From assembly GCA_019634615.1 (NCBI GenBank), contig JAHCAZ010000001.1, positions 62,001 through 126,000 on the forward strand: DNA of 64,000 bases, read 5' to 3'. The notes under the pieces are model-generated. The model had not been told where the DNA came from and did no database searches. It saw nothing but the letters and a program-made list of their open reading frames with translations. A program made the position numbers and the translations under genes. Position 1 is the first letter of the stretch. Each line of letters begins with the position of its first letter. Source of the DNA: Opitutaceae bacterium (lineage in GTDB: Bacteria > Verrucomicrobiota > Verrucomicrobiia > Opitutales > Opitutaceae). This document shows positions 27,274 through 35,319 of this stretch, piece by piece.

Positions 27274-29529
27274 ATGAAAGTTCCCCTGTCATGCTTTGCT
27301 CCCGCGAGACTGCGCCGAATGCTCGGCGTAGTGATCGCTTGCCTCGGCTTGAATGCGCAAGCGCAGACTCCCGTTGCCCAGGATGACGCGAAGGAAAACA
27401 CCGCGGCCAAGGAGGAGGAGATCACCAAGCTGAACGTGTTCACCGTCGAGGCGACCAAGGGCCAGGGCTACGGCGCGTCCAACCTCGCCTCCGCCACCCG
27501 CCTGAACACCCCGGCGGAAAACGTCCCGCAGTCCATCAGCGTGATCAATTCGAACCTGATGAAGGACATCGGGGCCTACCAGTTCGACCAGGTCATGCGC
27601 TACACCCCCGGCGTCACGCCGCGGCAGAACGCGCCCAACGCCACCATCGTGCGCGGCTTCATCGTCGGCAACCGCTACCGCAACGGCTTCTTCATGCCGC
27701 GCATCGAGACCGACATCGCCAACCTCGACCGCATCGAGATCATCAAGGGGCCCTCCGCCTCGATCGCCGGTTCGTCCGAGTCCGGCGGCCTGGTGAACTT
27801 CATCACCAAGCGCCCGCAGTTCACCCCCTCGAACTCCGTCTCGGCGACATTCGGCTCGTTCAACTTCATGCGGGGCATGGTCGACACCACCGGCCCGGTG
27901 CCGGGCCACGAGAACATGGCCTTCCGGCTGATCGCCTCCGCCACGCAGTCCGACACCTATCGCGACAACGACCACCTCAGCAAGACGGCGGTCTATCCCT
28001 CCTTCCAGTGGAACATCACCAGCAAGACCCAGCTGCTGGTGGAGGTGGAGCTGCTGAACGCCAATTTCCCGACCGGTTTCGGCGCGGTGTACCTCGCCCC
28101 GGTCGAGGCGGGCGCGCCGTTCTCCACCGTGTTGCCGGTCGGCGTCACGCCGCGCGTCCAGGTGAACCGCTGGGCGCCTCTCACGCTGAACACCAGCGGT
28201 GAGCCGGGCATGCACTGGAAGCACGACGTGAACGCGATCTTCGTCACGCTCAGCCACCAGTTCAACGACGTCTTCTCGGTCCGCCAGGCGCTGGCGTGGT
28301 ACACGTTCGTGGACGACCACTACTTCGCCTCGGTGAACAACACGCTGTTCTTCGACAGCGCCGGCAACATCTTCTCCAACCGCACCATGACCAAGTTCTG
28401 GCGCGACGAGACCAACTTCCGCCTCCAGGGCGACCTGGCGGTGAAGAAGCAGGTCGCCGACAACAAGTTCGGCCTGGTCTTCCTCGCCGGCTACGACATC
28501 GGCGACGTGGAGTTCGACCAGCGCCAGGCGAACGGCGTGCTGCAACCCATCAACCTGATCGACCCGGTGTACGGCCTGCCGGCCACCACGCCGCTGTCCG
28601 CCATCAACGACTCCAGCGGCGACACCGGCTCGGTGGGCATCTTCGCCAACACCCAGATCTCCGCCTTCAACGACCGGGTCATCCTCACCGGCGGCCTGCG
28701 GCGGGATTACAACAAGGCGGCGACCACCCGGAACAACTTCACCAACACCGCCACCAACACGCCCAAGACCCCGACCATCCAGAGCCCGCTGTTCGGCCTC
28801 ACGATCAAGCCGCTGCCGTGGTTGTCGGTCTACGCCGTGGACAGCGAGGCCGGTGCCGCCCAGACCACGATCTCCATCTACCCCGGCATCCCGACGAACG
28901 ACCCGCTGCAGAAGCTGGTCACGATCGAGCCGGTCACCACGAACAAGGAATTCGGCGTGAAGATGAACTTCCTCGACGGCAACTTCACGGTGAACTTCGC
29001 CAAGTTCAAGATCGTGCAGAGCGACTTCGTGCGCCCGCAGACCGACTTCAGCGCCCCGGGCGGTTCCTACCGCATCATCGACCAGGGCGTCACGATGGAC
29101 GGCTATGAGATCGAGTGGGCGGGCGACCTCACCAAGCAGCTGCTCCTCTACGGCGGCTATGCCCACATGAAGACGAAGGTGCCGGCGGTCCGCCCCGGCG
29201 GCCTCGACGGCGAGCAGCGCGGCGTGCCCCGGCACAAGTTCCAGCTGTTTGCGCGCTACAACCTCTCGGATTACCGCGACCGCGGCTTCAGCGTGCGGGG
29301 CGGCGTAGTCTACCAGAACTCCCACTTCGGCATCGCGCAGAACACCTACCGCGTGCCCGGCGCCACCCGCTATGACGCCGGCGTGGACTACCGGATCGGG
29401 CCCTGGAACCTCAGCTTCACCGTCGAGAACCTGACCGATGTGATCTTCTCGCAGGCGGCCATCGCGGCGGGCAGCAACACCGTGGATGCACCCCGGTCCT
29501 ACTATGTCTCCGGTTCGCGCAGCTTCTGA
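27274..29529 (+). CDS. TonB-dependent outer membrane receptor
   Basis: A 751-residue receptor: signal peptide to about residue 31 (ACLGLNAQAQ), a TonB-box-like stretch EEEITKLNVFTVEAT, plug domain (about 50-170: ENVPQSISVINSNLMKDIG, RYTPGVTPRQNAPNATIVRGF, ERIEIIKGPSASIAGSSESG-type motif), and a beta-barrel ending in aromatic YVSGSRSF. The siderophore-receptor class is favoured by the plug sequence, but in this lineage such receptors also import sugars. The start at 27274 was taken because it gives the signal peptide. No SusD partner follows. A candidate operator and -10 box precede it. Confidence 0.92.
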   Translation: MKVPLSCFAPARLRRMLGVVIACLGLNAQAQTPVAQDDAKENTAAKEEEITKLNVFTVEATKGQGYGASNLASATRLNTPAENVPQSISVINSNLMKDIGAYQFDQVMRYTPGVTPRQNAPNATIVRGFIVGNRYRNGFFMPRIETDIANLDRIEIIKGPSASIAGSSESGGLVNFITKRPQFTPSNSVSATFGSFNFMRGMVDTTGPVPGHENMAFRLIASATQSDTYRDNDHLSKTAVYPSFQWNITSKTQLLVEVELLNANFPTGFGAVYLAPVEAGAPFSTVLPVGVTPRVQVNRWAPLTLNTSGEPGMHWKHDVNAIFVTLSHQFNDVFSVRQALAWYTFVDDHYFASVNNTLFFDSAGNIFSNRTMTKFWRDETNFRLQGDLAVKKQVADNKFGLVFLAGYDIGDVEFDQRQANGVLQPINLIDPVYGLPATTPLSAINDSSGDTGSVGIFANTQISAFNDRVILTGGLRRDYNKAATTRNNFTNTATNTPKTPTIQSPLFGLTIKPLPWLSVYAVDSEAGAAQTTISIYPGIPTNDPLQKLVTIEPVTTNKEFGVKMNFLDGNFTVNFAKFKIVQSDFVRPQTDFSAPGGSYRIIDQGVTMDGYEIEWAGDLTKQLLLYGGYAHMKTKVPAVRPGGLDGEQRGVPRHKFQLFARYNLSDYRDRGFSVRGGVVYQNSHFGIAQNTYRVPGATRYDAGVDYRIGPWNLSFTVENLTDVIFSQAAIAAGSNTVDAPRSYYVSGSRSF

Positions 29530-29576
29530 GCGAGGCGGTGGTTGATCTTGCCTGCCGGGCGGGCTTGTGGAGGTAA

Positions 29577-30413
29577 ATGGGCGTGCGCACTGCCATGGCC
29601 CTCCGCCTGATCCGTCACCTTGGCCGGCTCGGGTTGGTGGGTTTGTCGGGCTGGGCGGCCGCCGCCCAGCCCGAGCCCGCGAGCGAGGTTTTGGAGGATA
29701 CCTGGCGCCTGGGGGCGCAGGGGCACTTCATCGAGGCGGCGGCGGCGCTCGAGGGTGCCGCCACCACCGAGGAGGAGACCCGCTTCACCCGGGCCCTGCT
29801 GCTGTTCAACCGCCAGCCCCGCACGGAGGCGGACCTGGTGGCGGCGGTCGAACTGTTGGCGGCCCTGTCCAAGGACGGTACAACCCCGGCCTTGCGCGCC
29901 CGCAGCCTGTATTTCTGGGCGCGGGCGGAAACCCTGCGGCTCCGCGAAGGATCGCCGGCACCGGCGGTGCGCCTCTACGAACAGCTTTGGCGGGAGTACC
30001 CGGCGCAACCGTATGGGCAGCGCGCCCTCGTGCACCTGCTGCTCATCGCTCTCTACGCCGACGAATCGCGGGCAACGATCCTGGCCCAGGCTGCGCAGAT
30101 CGAGCGGCAGGCTGACGGGCTGACCGATCCGCTGGTGCGCTCCCAGTTCCACCAGGTCGCTGCGCGCGGCTACCTTCACCTGGGCGGAGCGGAGCCGCAG
30201 GCCCTGGAGCATCTCCTCGCGGCACATCGGCTCGGCGTGGTGCGGCGCGAGGCGCAGGGCGACCTGCACGTCAGCATCGGCCTGCTCGCGGCCGCGCACG
30301 GCCGGCCGGAGGTTGCCCGGGAGCACTACGCGACGTTCCTGCGGGAGTTCCCGAACGATCCGCGCGCCTTCACGGTTCGCGCGTGGCTCGCGGCCTTGCC
30401 GCCTGCACGGTAG
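29577..30413 (+). CDS. Exported TPR-like hypothetical protein
   Basis: A 278-residue protein with a likely signal peptide to about residue 30 (GLVGLSGWAAAAQ) and then alpha-helical, alanine- and leucine-rich repeats, such as ALRARSLYFWARAETLRLRE and ARGYLHLGGAEPQALEHLLA, that look like degenerate TPRs. No catalytic motif. It lies 47 bases after the TonB receptor stop and may be read from it. An alternative start is the ATG at 29595, six codons in. Confidence 0.6.
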   Translation: MGVRTAMALRLIRHLGRLGLVGLSGWAAAAQPEPASEVLEDTWRLGAQGHFIEAAAALEGAATTEEETRFTRALLLFNRQPRTEADLVAAVELLAALSKDGTTPALRARSLYFWARAETLRLREGSPAPAVRLYEQLWREYPAQPYGQRALVHLLLIALYADESRATILAQAAQIERQADGLTDPLVRSQFHQVAARGYLHLGGAEPQALEHLLAAHRLGVVRREAQGDLHVSIGLLAAAHGRPEVAREHYATFLREFPNDPRAFTVRAWLAALPPAR

Positions 30414-30534
30414 GACGGGCCCGACGATGCGGAATGCATGGTGGCGGCCGCGGGGTGAAACGCGCCCACGTTGACGGCCAACGACTTGCCGGCACCGGCG
30501 GCCGTGGCACGCGCGCTGCAAGGATAGCGTCGCC

Positions 30535-30894
30535 ATGAAAAACCAATATCACACCCAGATCATCACCCTGTTCTCCTGCCTGTTCGTCCTCGTCACGCCG
30601 GCCCTGCTGGTGGCGTCGGCCGTGCCCCCGCCCGATGTCATGATGACCGCCGCCGTCGCGGCGGATGAAGCCGAAACCACGGTCACCGGCAAGGTGGCGA
30701 CAAAGGACAACGGCAGCCTCCAGATCGACGGCACCACCGTGCTCGTGACGGATTCGACCCTCTACGTCCGCGGCGGCGCGTCGGTGAGCCTGGCCGATAT
30801 CCAGATCGGCGACGAAGTCAGCGTGACCTGCGTCAAGGGCACCGGCGGGAGCCTGGTGGCCATCCGGGTTGAAGTGACGGCGCCGGCCGGTTGA
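30535..30894 (+). CDS. Small exported DUF5666-like beta protein
   Basis: A 119-residue protein with a signal peptide (MKNQYHTQIITLFSCLFVLVTPALLVASA) and a short beta domain (TVTGKVATKDNGSLQIDGTT, then ADIQIGDEVSVTCVKGTGGSLVAIRVEV), the pattern of DUF5666-type OB-like domains. No function is known. It is convergent with the second sialidase-like gene. Confidence 0.65.
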   Translation: MKNQYHTQIITLFSCLFVLVTPALLVASAVPPPDVMMTAAVAADEAETTVTGKVATKDNGSLQIDGTTVLVTDSTLYVRGGASVSLADIQIGDEVSVTCVKGTGGSLVAIRVEVTAPAG

Positions 30895-30908
30895 ACCGGC
30901 GGCGGCGA

Positions 30909-30948
30909 CCGGCCCGGTGCTCCCCCGCAACGGCGGGCGCCGGGCCGG
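30909..30948. terminator. Possible hairpin between convergent genes
   Basis: CCGGCCCGG at 30909-30917 pairs with CCGGGCCGG at 30940-30948 around a 22-base loop. No T tract, so the terminator role is tentative; its place between two convergent stops supports it. Confidence 0.4.
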
Positions 30949-30961
30949 ATCCGCCTCGCGC

Positions 30962-32266
30962 TCAGCGCTCCGGCACGGCGATTTCCCCGATCAATGACCG
31001 TGGGAGCCGCTTCCCGAGGAGGAAGAATTTCCGCTCGGGGTACCACAGGATGTGCCCCTCGTCCGTCGGCGTGAGGCTCGAGTACATCGCGAGATCGGGC
31101 CGGCGCAGCGAGACGCCGCCGTTGTCCATGAAGAACTGCGGTTCCGAGAACCATACCGGTTGCCGCGCGCCGGGCCGGAATTGCCCGCGGAGCAGCCAGA
31201 TCGGGCGGCGGTGGAGATTGCAGTCCATCGGCCCCCAGCCCCCGATGTGCCCGTCGTGATTGTGAATGAAGAACACGTAGTCGCCCGGCCCGACCTCGTA
31301 GATGGGGCAGGGGCTGCACGGGTGGCGCAGCGGGAGGCTCGTGTCGGTCTGCCGCAACGGCACCGGCTGGGTCCAGGTCGTGCCGCGGTCGGCTGACTCC
31401 GACCAGACCGGGTGGCCGACGTTGGTGCGCATGATGCAGAACAGACGTCCGTCCGGCAGGGGCACGATGCCCGGTTCCTGCAGCACGCTGACCTCCGGGT
31501 GTCCGATGTGGCCGTAACGCAGCGCGTCGCCGTCGTGCGCGCACGGCGTGACCTGCAGGTCGCGGGGCGCGGGATCGGCGTCGACGTTGTCGAAGCGCAT
31601 GAACTCGACGACCGAGGCGTCGGACCACCAGACCTTCAGCTTGCTGGGCCCGGACACGACCGGGCTGAGCCAGCGCGTCAGGCCGACGAAGTAGGGTCCG
31701 CCCAAGAGCCGTTGCGGGAGCTGCCAGACGATCGCGTTGGCCGGCACGCGCGGGTCCGGGTTGTCCCAGCGCGTGCGGGGCATGGGCACCACCTGCTCCT
31801 CCGACCAGGTGTGGCCGGCGTCGTCGCTGGTGACCGCCGCGGTGACGCCCGTGACCGAGGCGGCATAATCGTGCACCCCAACGTAGCGGTTGTAGAGAAT
31901 GTAGATGCGGCCGGAGCGGGACACCAAAGAGTACCCGAAACGGGCCATGTGGCGCGTGCCGTCCGGGCCCGCGATCATCACCGGCCGGCTCCAGGTTGCG
32001 CCGCCATCGCGGCTGCGGGCGAACACCACCCGCTGGTCGGGCTTGCCCTCGTGCGTGCCCTGGGTCCAGACGGCCATCAGCTCGCCGTTGGGGTGGGTGA
32101 AGACCAGGAAATGCTCGTTGCCGGTGTTCTGGCCGGGTCCGTCCACGCTCTCCGGCCGATAGGCGATGAAATCAGGCTGGGTGCGACGGATTTCGCGGGC
32201 GAGGTCGCGGGAGCCGGGAGCGTAGGGGCCTTGGCGCCCGGCCGGGGTGGGGGAGGCGGAATTCAT
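30962..32266 (-). CDS. Sialidase-fold (Asp-box) hydrolase-like protein, second copy
   Basis: A 434-residue beta-propeller protein with Asp boxes SRDGGATW, SDDAGHTW and SADRGTTW. It shares the fold but not close sequence with the 24593 gene product (segments such as FSEPQFFMDNGG are specific to it). There is no signal peptide. The start MNSASPTPAG is 82 bases downstream of candidate operator C. Substrate is unknown. It is separated from the rraA-like gene by 143 bases, so it probably has its own promoter. Confidence 0.82.
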   Translation of the reverse strand: MNSASPTPAGRQGPYAPGSRDLAREIRRTQPDFIAYRPESVDGPGQNTGNEHFLVFTHPNGELMAVWTQGTHEGKPDQRVVFARSRDGGATWSRPVMIAGPDGTRHMARFGYSLVSRSGRIYILYNRYVGVHDYAASVTGVTAAVTSDDAGHTWSEEQVVPMPRTRWDNPDPRVPANAIVWQLPQRLLGGPYFVGLTRWLSPVVSGPSKLKVWWSDASVVEFMRFDNVDADPAPRDLQVTPCAHDGDALRYGHIGHPEVSVLQEPGIVPLPDGRLFCIMRTNVGHPVWSESADRGTTWTQPVPLRQTDTSLPLRHPCSPCPIYEVGPGDYVFFIHNHDGHIGGWGPMDCNLHRRPIWLLRGQFRPGARQPVWFSEPQFFMDNGGVSLRRPDLAMYSSLTPTDEGHILWYPERKFFLLGKRLPRSLIGEIAVPER

Positions 32267-32347
32267 CGCGGGTGGCAGCGGCCACTTATACGATGGAAGA
32301 AGAGAACACGCGATGCGGAGCCCGAATGATTGGCGGATGCGTTTATC

Positions 32348-32364
32348 TATGGGACATTACGGAC
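32348..32364 (-). promoter_or_regulatory. Candidate operator, site C
   Basis: GTCC-N5-GTCCCATA on the minus strand, 82 bases before the start of the second sialidase-like gene; same orientation and nearly the same distance as site B. Confidence 0.75.
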
Positions 32365-32409
32365 AGGTTCGCACGTCGCCGACCTTGAGACCCATCGCCG
32401 CGCCCGGCC

Positions 32410-33114
32410 CTACATGATGCCATACTTGGCGAAGGCGGCCTTGGCGCGCATCCCGCGGGCGATGGCCTTTTGCACCACCTTTTCGCCGCGGGCCTTTTCG
32501 AGCGCCCGGGTGAAGACCTCGCGCTCGAGCGCCTTGGGCACGGCGCATACGCCGTCGATGTCGCCGAAGAGGATGTCGCCGGGCTCGATGCGCACGTCGC
32601 CGATCTGCAGGGGCACGCGGAAGTCCACGACCTTGCCGCGCGGGGCCTGGTCCTGGGCATACGGGCCGTACGAAAACGTGGGGAAATCCAGCGCCAGGAT
32701 CCCGCGCGTGTCGCGGGAATAGCCGTCGACGATCGCGCCGACCGCGCCGCAGCGCAGGGCGCGGGTGCTCATCAGCTCACCCCAGAGCGCATAGGTCGGC
32801 GAGGCGCCGGCGCAGACGTAGATTTCGTTCGGCTGCAGGTCGTCGAGCGCCTCGAGCATCAGGCCGAAGGGCTTTTTGAGCAGCGCGTTGCGGCCGCCGG
32901 CCGGGCGGTCGGCGAAGACATCGGCCTCGAGGACGGTCATCGCGCGGCCGATCGTCACCATGTCGGGCCGCAGCGGCCGGATCTGCGGCGGCAGGAACTG
33001 ACGCTGTGCGCCGAGCTTGTCCATGATGTCGCCGACGACCGCGGTGAACAGCTCCGCCCGGGCGAGGGCGAACAGGCTGGCGTCGTCGGACCAAAGGCGG
33101 TTTTTGGCTTTCAT
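32410..33114 (-). CDS. RraA-like protein (class II pyruvate aldolase-type fold)
   Basis: A 234-residue protein with the RraA/HMG-aldolase block WGELMSTRALRCGAVGAIVDGYSRD (the G-E-L and R-D parts bind metal and keto acid in aldolases of this fold) and the C-terminal RGMRAKAAFAKYG. Members include 4-hydroxy-4-methyl-2-oxoglutarate aldolases and other keto-acid lyases. Its ATG overlaps the TGA of the dehydratase gene (ATGA), so the two are translationally coupled. An aldolase acting on the keto-deoxy acid made by that dehydratase is a reasonable inference. Annotation as ribonuclease regulator or as a methyltransferase would be misleading. Confidence 0.85.
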   Translation of the reverse strand: MKAKNRLWSDDASLFALARAELFTAVVGDIMDKLGAQRQFLPPQIRPLRPDMVTIGRAMTVLEADVFADRPAGGRNALLKKPFGLMLEALDDLQPNEIYVCAGASPTYALWGELMSTRALRCGAVGAIVDGYSRDTRGILALDFPTFSYGPYAQDQAPRGKVVDFRVPLQIGDVRIEPGDILFGDIDGVCAVPKALEREVFTRALEKARGEKVVQKAIARGMRAKAAFAKYGIM

Positions 33115-34277
33115 ACGTAAAAATTGCGGCCGGCCGGCACGGTGCGGAGCCCGGGGTGCCGGCGCAACTCGGCCTCGTTGAGGTCGAAGCCCAGGCCGGG
33201 CCGGTCGGGCAAAATGAAGTAGCCGCGCTCGATGGGCAGGGGGTGGGAGAGGCACCCGTCGCGCCAGGGCACGTCGTTCACCATGAATTCCTGCCGGAAG
33301 AAGTTCGGGATCGTCGCCATCGTGTGGGCCGACGCGATAGTGGAGATCGGGCCGTTGGGGTTGTGCGGGGCGAAGGGCACGTTGTGGGTCTCCGCCAGGT
33401 TCGCCATCTTGCGCATCTCGGTGATGCCGCCGCAGCGGGTGATGTCGGGCATGACGACATCGGCCGCCTGCGCCTCGAGCACGGCGCGCAGCATGAAGCG
33501 CGAGTGGATGCGCTCGCCGACGCAGACGGGCAGGGGGATACGCCGGCGGATGTCGGCGATGGCCGCAGGGAACTCGGGCAGGGCCGGCTCCTCGTACCAC
33601 ATGCAGTTGAAATTCAGACGTGCGAGCCGCTGCGCCATCTCGACGGCGGTGGGGCCGTTGAGAAAAGCGTGGGTCTCGATGGCGATGGCAACCTCGGGGC
33701 CGACGGCCTCCGCGACCGCGGCGACGACATCCACGGCCAGGCGCTTCTGGGCCTCGGTCAGGCTGTTGTTGTCGCTTAGGTCGGAGCCGTACGTGTAGTT
33801 GACGTGGGCAAAGGGGTCGAACTTCAGCGCGGTGAAGCCCTGCGCGACCGTGGCCTTGGCCTGCCGGGCGTAGTCGGCGGGCGAGTGGCTGCCGCCGGTG
33901 AACCAGTAATTGGCGTAGAGCTGGATCTTTTTGCGGTAAGCCCCGCCGAGGAGCTCGTAGACTGGGGCGCCGAGCGCCTTGCCCTTGAGGTCCCAGAGCG
34001 CGATGTCCATGCCGCTGATGGCCGAGAGCAGCGGTCCGGCTTGGCCGAGCCAATGCAGGTCGCGATACACCTTTGTCCAAAGATAATCGATTCGCCGTGG
34101 GTCCTCGCCGATGAGGCGCTCGCCGACATGCCGGCACGCGGCCTCGACCAGCGGCGAGCCGGGCCAGTTGGTCGCCTCGCCCCAGCCGTGCAACCCGGCG
34201 TCGGTCTCGATCTTCAGGAGGGTCCAGTTGTACTTGATGCCCTCGACGAGGAAGGTTTCGCAGGCGGTGATCTTCAT
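33111..34277 (-). CDS. Enolase-superfamily sugar acid dehydratase (galactonate dehydratase-like)
   Basis: A 388-residue protein of the mandelate racemase/muconate lactonising branch. The candidate metal ligands E201, E229/E230 (YEEP) and E255 (GERIHSR) and catalytic pair ETH (201-203) and H305 (APHNPNGP) follow the D-galactonate dehydratase pattern. It would remove water from a sugar acid to give a 2-keto-3-deoxy acid. The start MKITACETF is preceded by a gap holding degenerate operator D. It overlaps the rraA-like gene by four bases. Exact substrate cannot be told. Confidence 0.9.
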   Translation of the reverse strand: MKITACETFLVEGIKYNWTLLKIETDAGLHGWGEATNWPGSPLVEAACRHVGERLIGEDPRRIDYLWTKVYRDLHWLGQAGPLLSAISGMDIALWDLKGKALGAPVYELLGGAYRKKIQLYANYWFTGGSHSPADYARQAKATVAQGFTALKFDPFAHVNYTYGSDLSDNNSLTEAQKRLAVDVVAAVAEAVGPEVAIAIETHAFLNGPTAVEMAQRLARLNFNCMWYEEPALPEFPAAIADIRRRIPLPVCVGERIHSRFMLRAVLEAQAADVVMPDITRCGGITEMRKMANLAETHNVPFAPHNPNGPISTIASAHTMATIPNFFRQEFMVNDVPWRDGCLSHPLPIERGYFILPDRPGLGFDLNEAELRRHPGLRTVPAGRNFYV

Positions 34278-34345
34278 GGGGTGATCAATGGGAGCGCGGA
34301 GGTTACGCTAGGAAACACAGTCCGGCCGGCGGTGCACGATGCGGC

Positions 34346-34362
34346 AGTTGGATAATGCGGAC
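34346..34362 (-). promoter_or_regulatory. Candidate operator, site D (degenerate)
   Basis: ATGTCC-N5-ATCCAACT on the minus strand, matching the GTCC-N5-RTCC spacing of sites A-C but with a divergent tail. It lies 69 bases before the dehydratase start and within the divergent gap shared with the HPS-like gene. Confidence 0.5.
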
Positions 34363-34456
34363 ATGCATGGCAGGGACCGACGCAACTTCTACCGGTAGAC
34401 GCGACGCAGCGTTGACCCTGCGCCCGACGAGTTCAACGGTGCGGATCGAGTTTCCC

Positions 34457-35170
34457 ATGCGCCCCGTCGTGCAAATCTCCCTGGACCTCACCGACATCAA
34501 CGAGGCCCTCACCACCGCGACCATGGCCCGCCGGGCGGGCGTGGACTGGCTCGAGGCCGGCACGCCGCTCATCCTCGCGGAGGGCCTGCACGGCGTGCGG
34601 GCGCTGCGCGAGCGCTTCCCGGGCGTGCCTATCGTGGCCGACCTGAAGACGATGGACGGCGGCTACCTCGAGGCCGAGATGATGGCCAAGGCCGGCGCGA
34701 CCCACGTCGTCGTCATGGCCCGCGCCCACGAGGAGACCCTCAAGTGCGTGGTCAAGGCCGGCCGCGACTACGGCGTCAAGGTCATGGGCGACAACCTCGG
34801 CTGCCCCGACATGGTCGCTGGCGCCAGGCTCATCGAGGATCTCGGCTGCGATTTCGTGATCCACCACATCGGCTACGACGAGCGCCGCGGCATCGCCGCC
34901 GCCGGCCGCCGGATGCCGAGCCCGCTCGACCAGCTCCGCGAGGTCGTCAAGGCCGTCAAGGTGCCGGTGCAGGCCGTCGGCGGCCTCACGCTCGAGCAGG
35001 CCGTGCGCACGCCGGAGTACGGCGCGCCCCTCGTCGTGATCGGCGCCCCGCTCGCCGTGGATGCCGATGCCTTCCGCACCGCGGACGGCAACCTCGAGGG
35101 CACGCTCCGCCTGATCTGCGAGAAGGTGCACGGCTACGGAGATGTCGCCGTGAGGGATCGCGGACAATGA
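34457..35170 (+). CDS. HPS/KGPDC-like enzyme (OMPDC superfamily)
   Basis: A 237-residue TIM-barrel protein of the hexulose-6-phosphate synthase / 3-keto-L-gulonate-6-phosphate decarboxylase group. The D-x-K-x-x-D motif is D62, K64, D67 in ADLKTMDGG, the metal and substrate site of the family. The start at 34457 (MRPVVQISLDL) begins the first strand of the barrel; an earlier ATG at 34355 adds 34 unrelated residues. It is divergent from the dehydratase/RraA pair. Whether it makes or cleaves a ketose phosphate cannot be told. Confidence 0.85.
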   Translation: MRPVVQISLDLTDINEALTTATMARRAGVDWLEAGTPLILAEGLHGVRALRERFPGVPIVADLKTMDGGYLEAEMMAKAGATHVVVMARAHEETLKCVVKAGRDYGVKVMGDNLGCPDMVAGARLIEDLGCDFVIHHIGYDERRGIAAAGRRMPSPLDQLREVVKAVKVPVQAVGGLTLEQAVRTPEYGAPLVVIGAPLAVDADAFRTADGNLEGTLRLICEKVHGYGDVAVRDRGQ

Positions 35171-35177
35171 ACGATTT

Positions 35178-35303
35178 GATTTTACAGGAGGAAACGGAGG
35201 CGGCCCAAACTGTTTCTCCTCCGCCGCACCCAGGCGCCTCCGTTTTTATCTGAAATCCTGAGCGTCTTTCCTCTGTTCTCTCCGTTTCCTCCTGTAAGAA
35301 TCC
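35178..35303. repeat. Long inverted repeat between HPS-like and alcohol dehydrogenase genes
   Basis: Left arm GATTTTACAGGAGGAAACGG (35178-35199) and its complement in CTCCGTTTCCTCCTGTAAGAATC near 35281-35303 bracket an inner dyad GGAGGCG / CGCCTCC (35196-35241). The arms contain AGGAGG on the plus strand; the right arm's pairing partner would be exposed near the next start at 35320. Function unknown. Confidence 0.7.
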
Positions 35304-35319
35304 ATTCCTTTCTTTCCCC

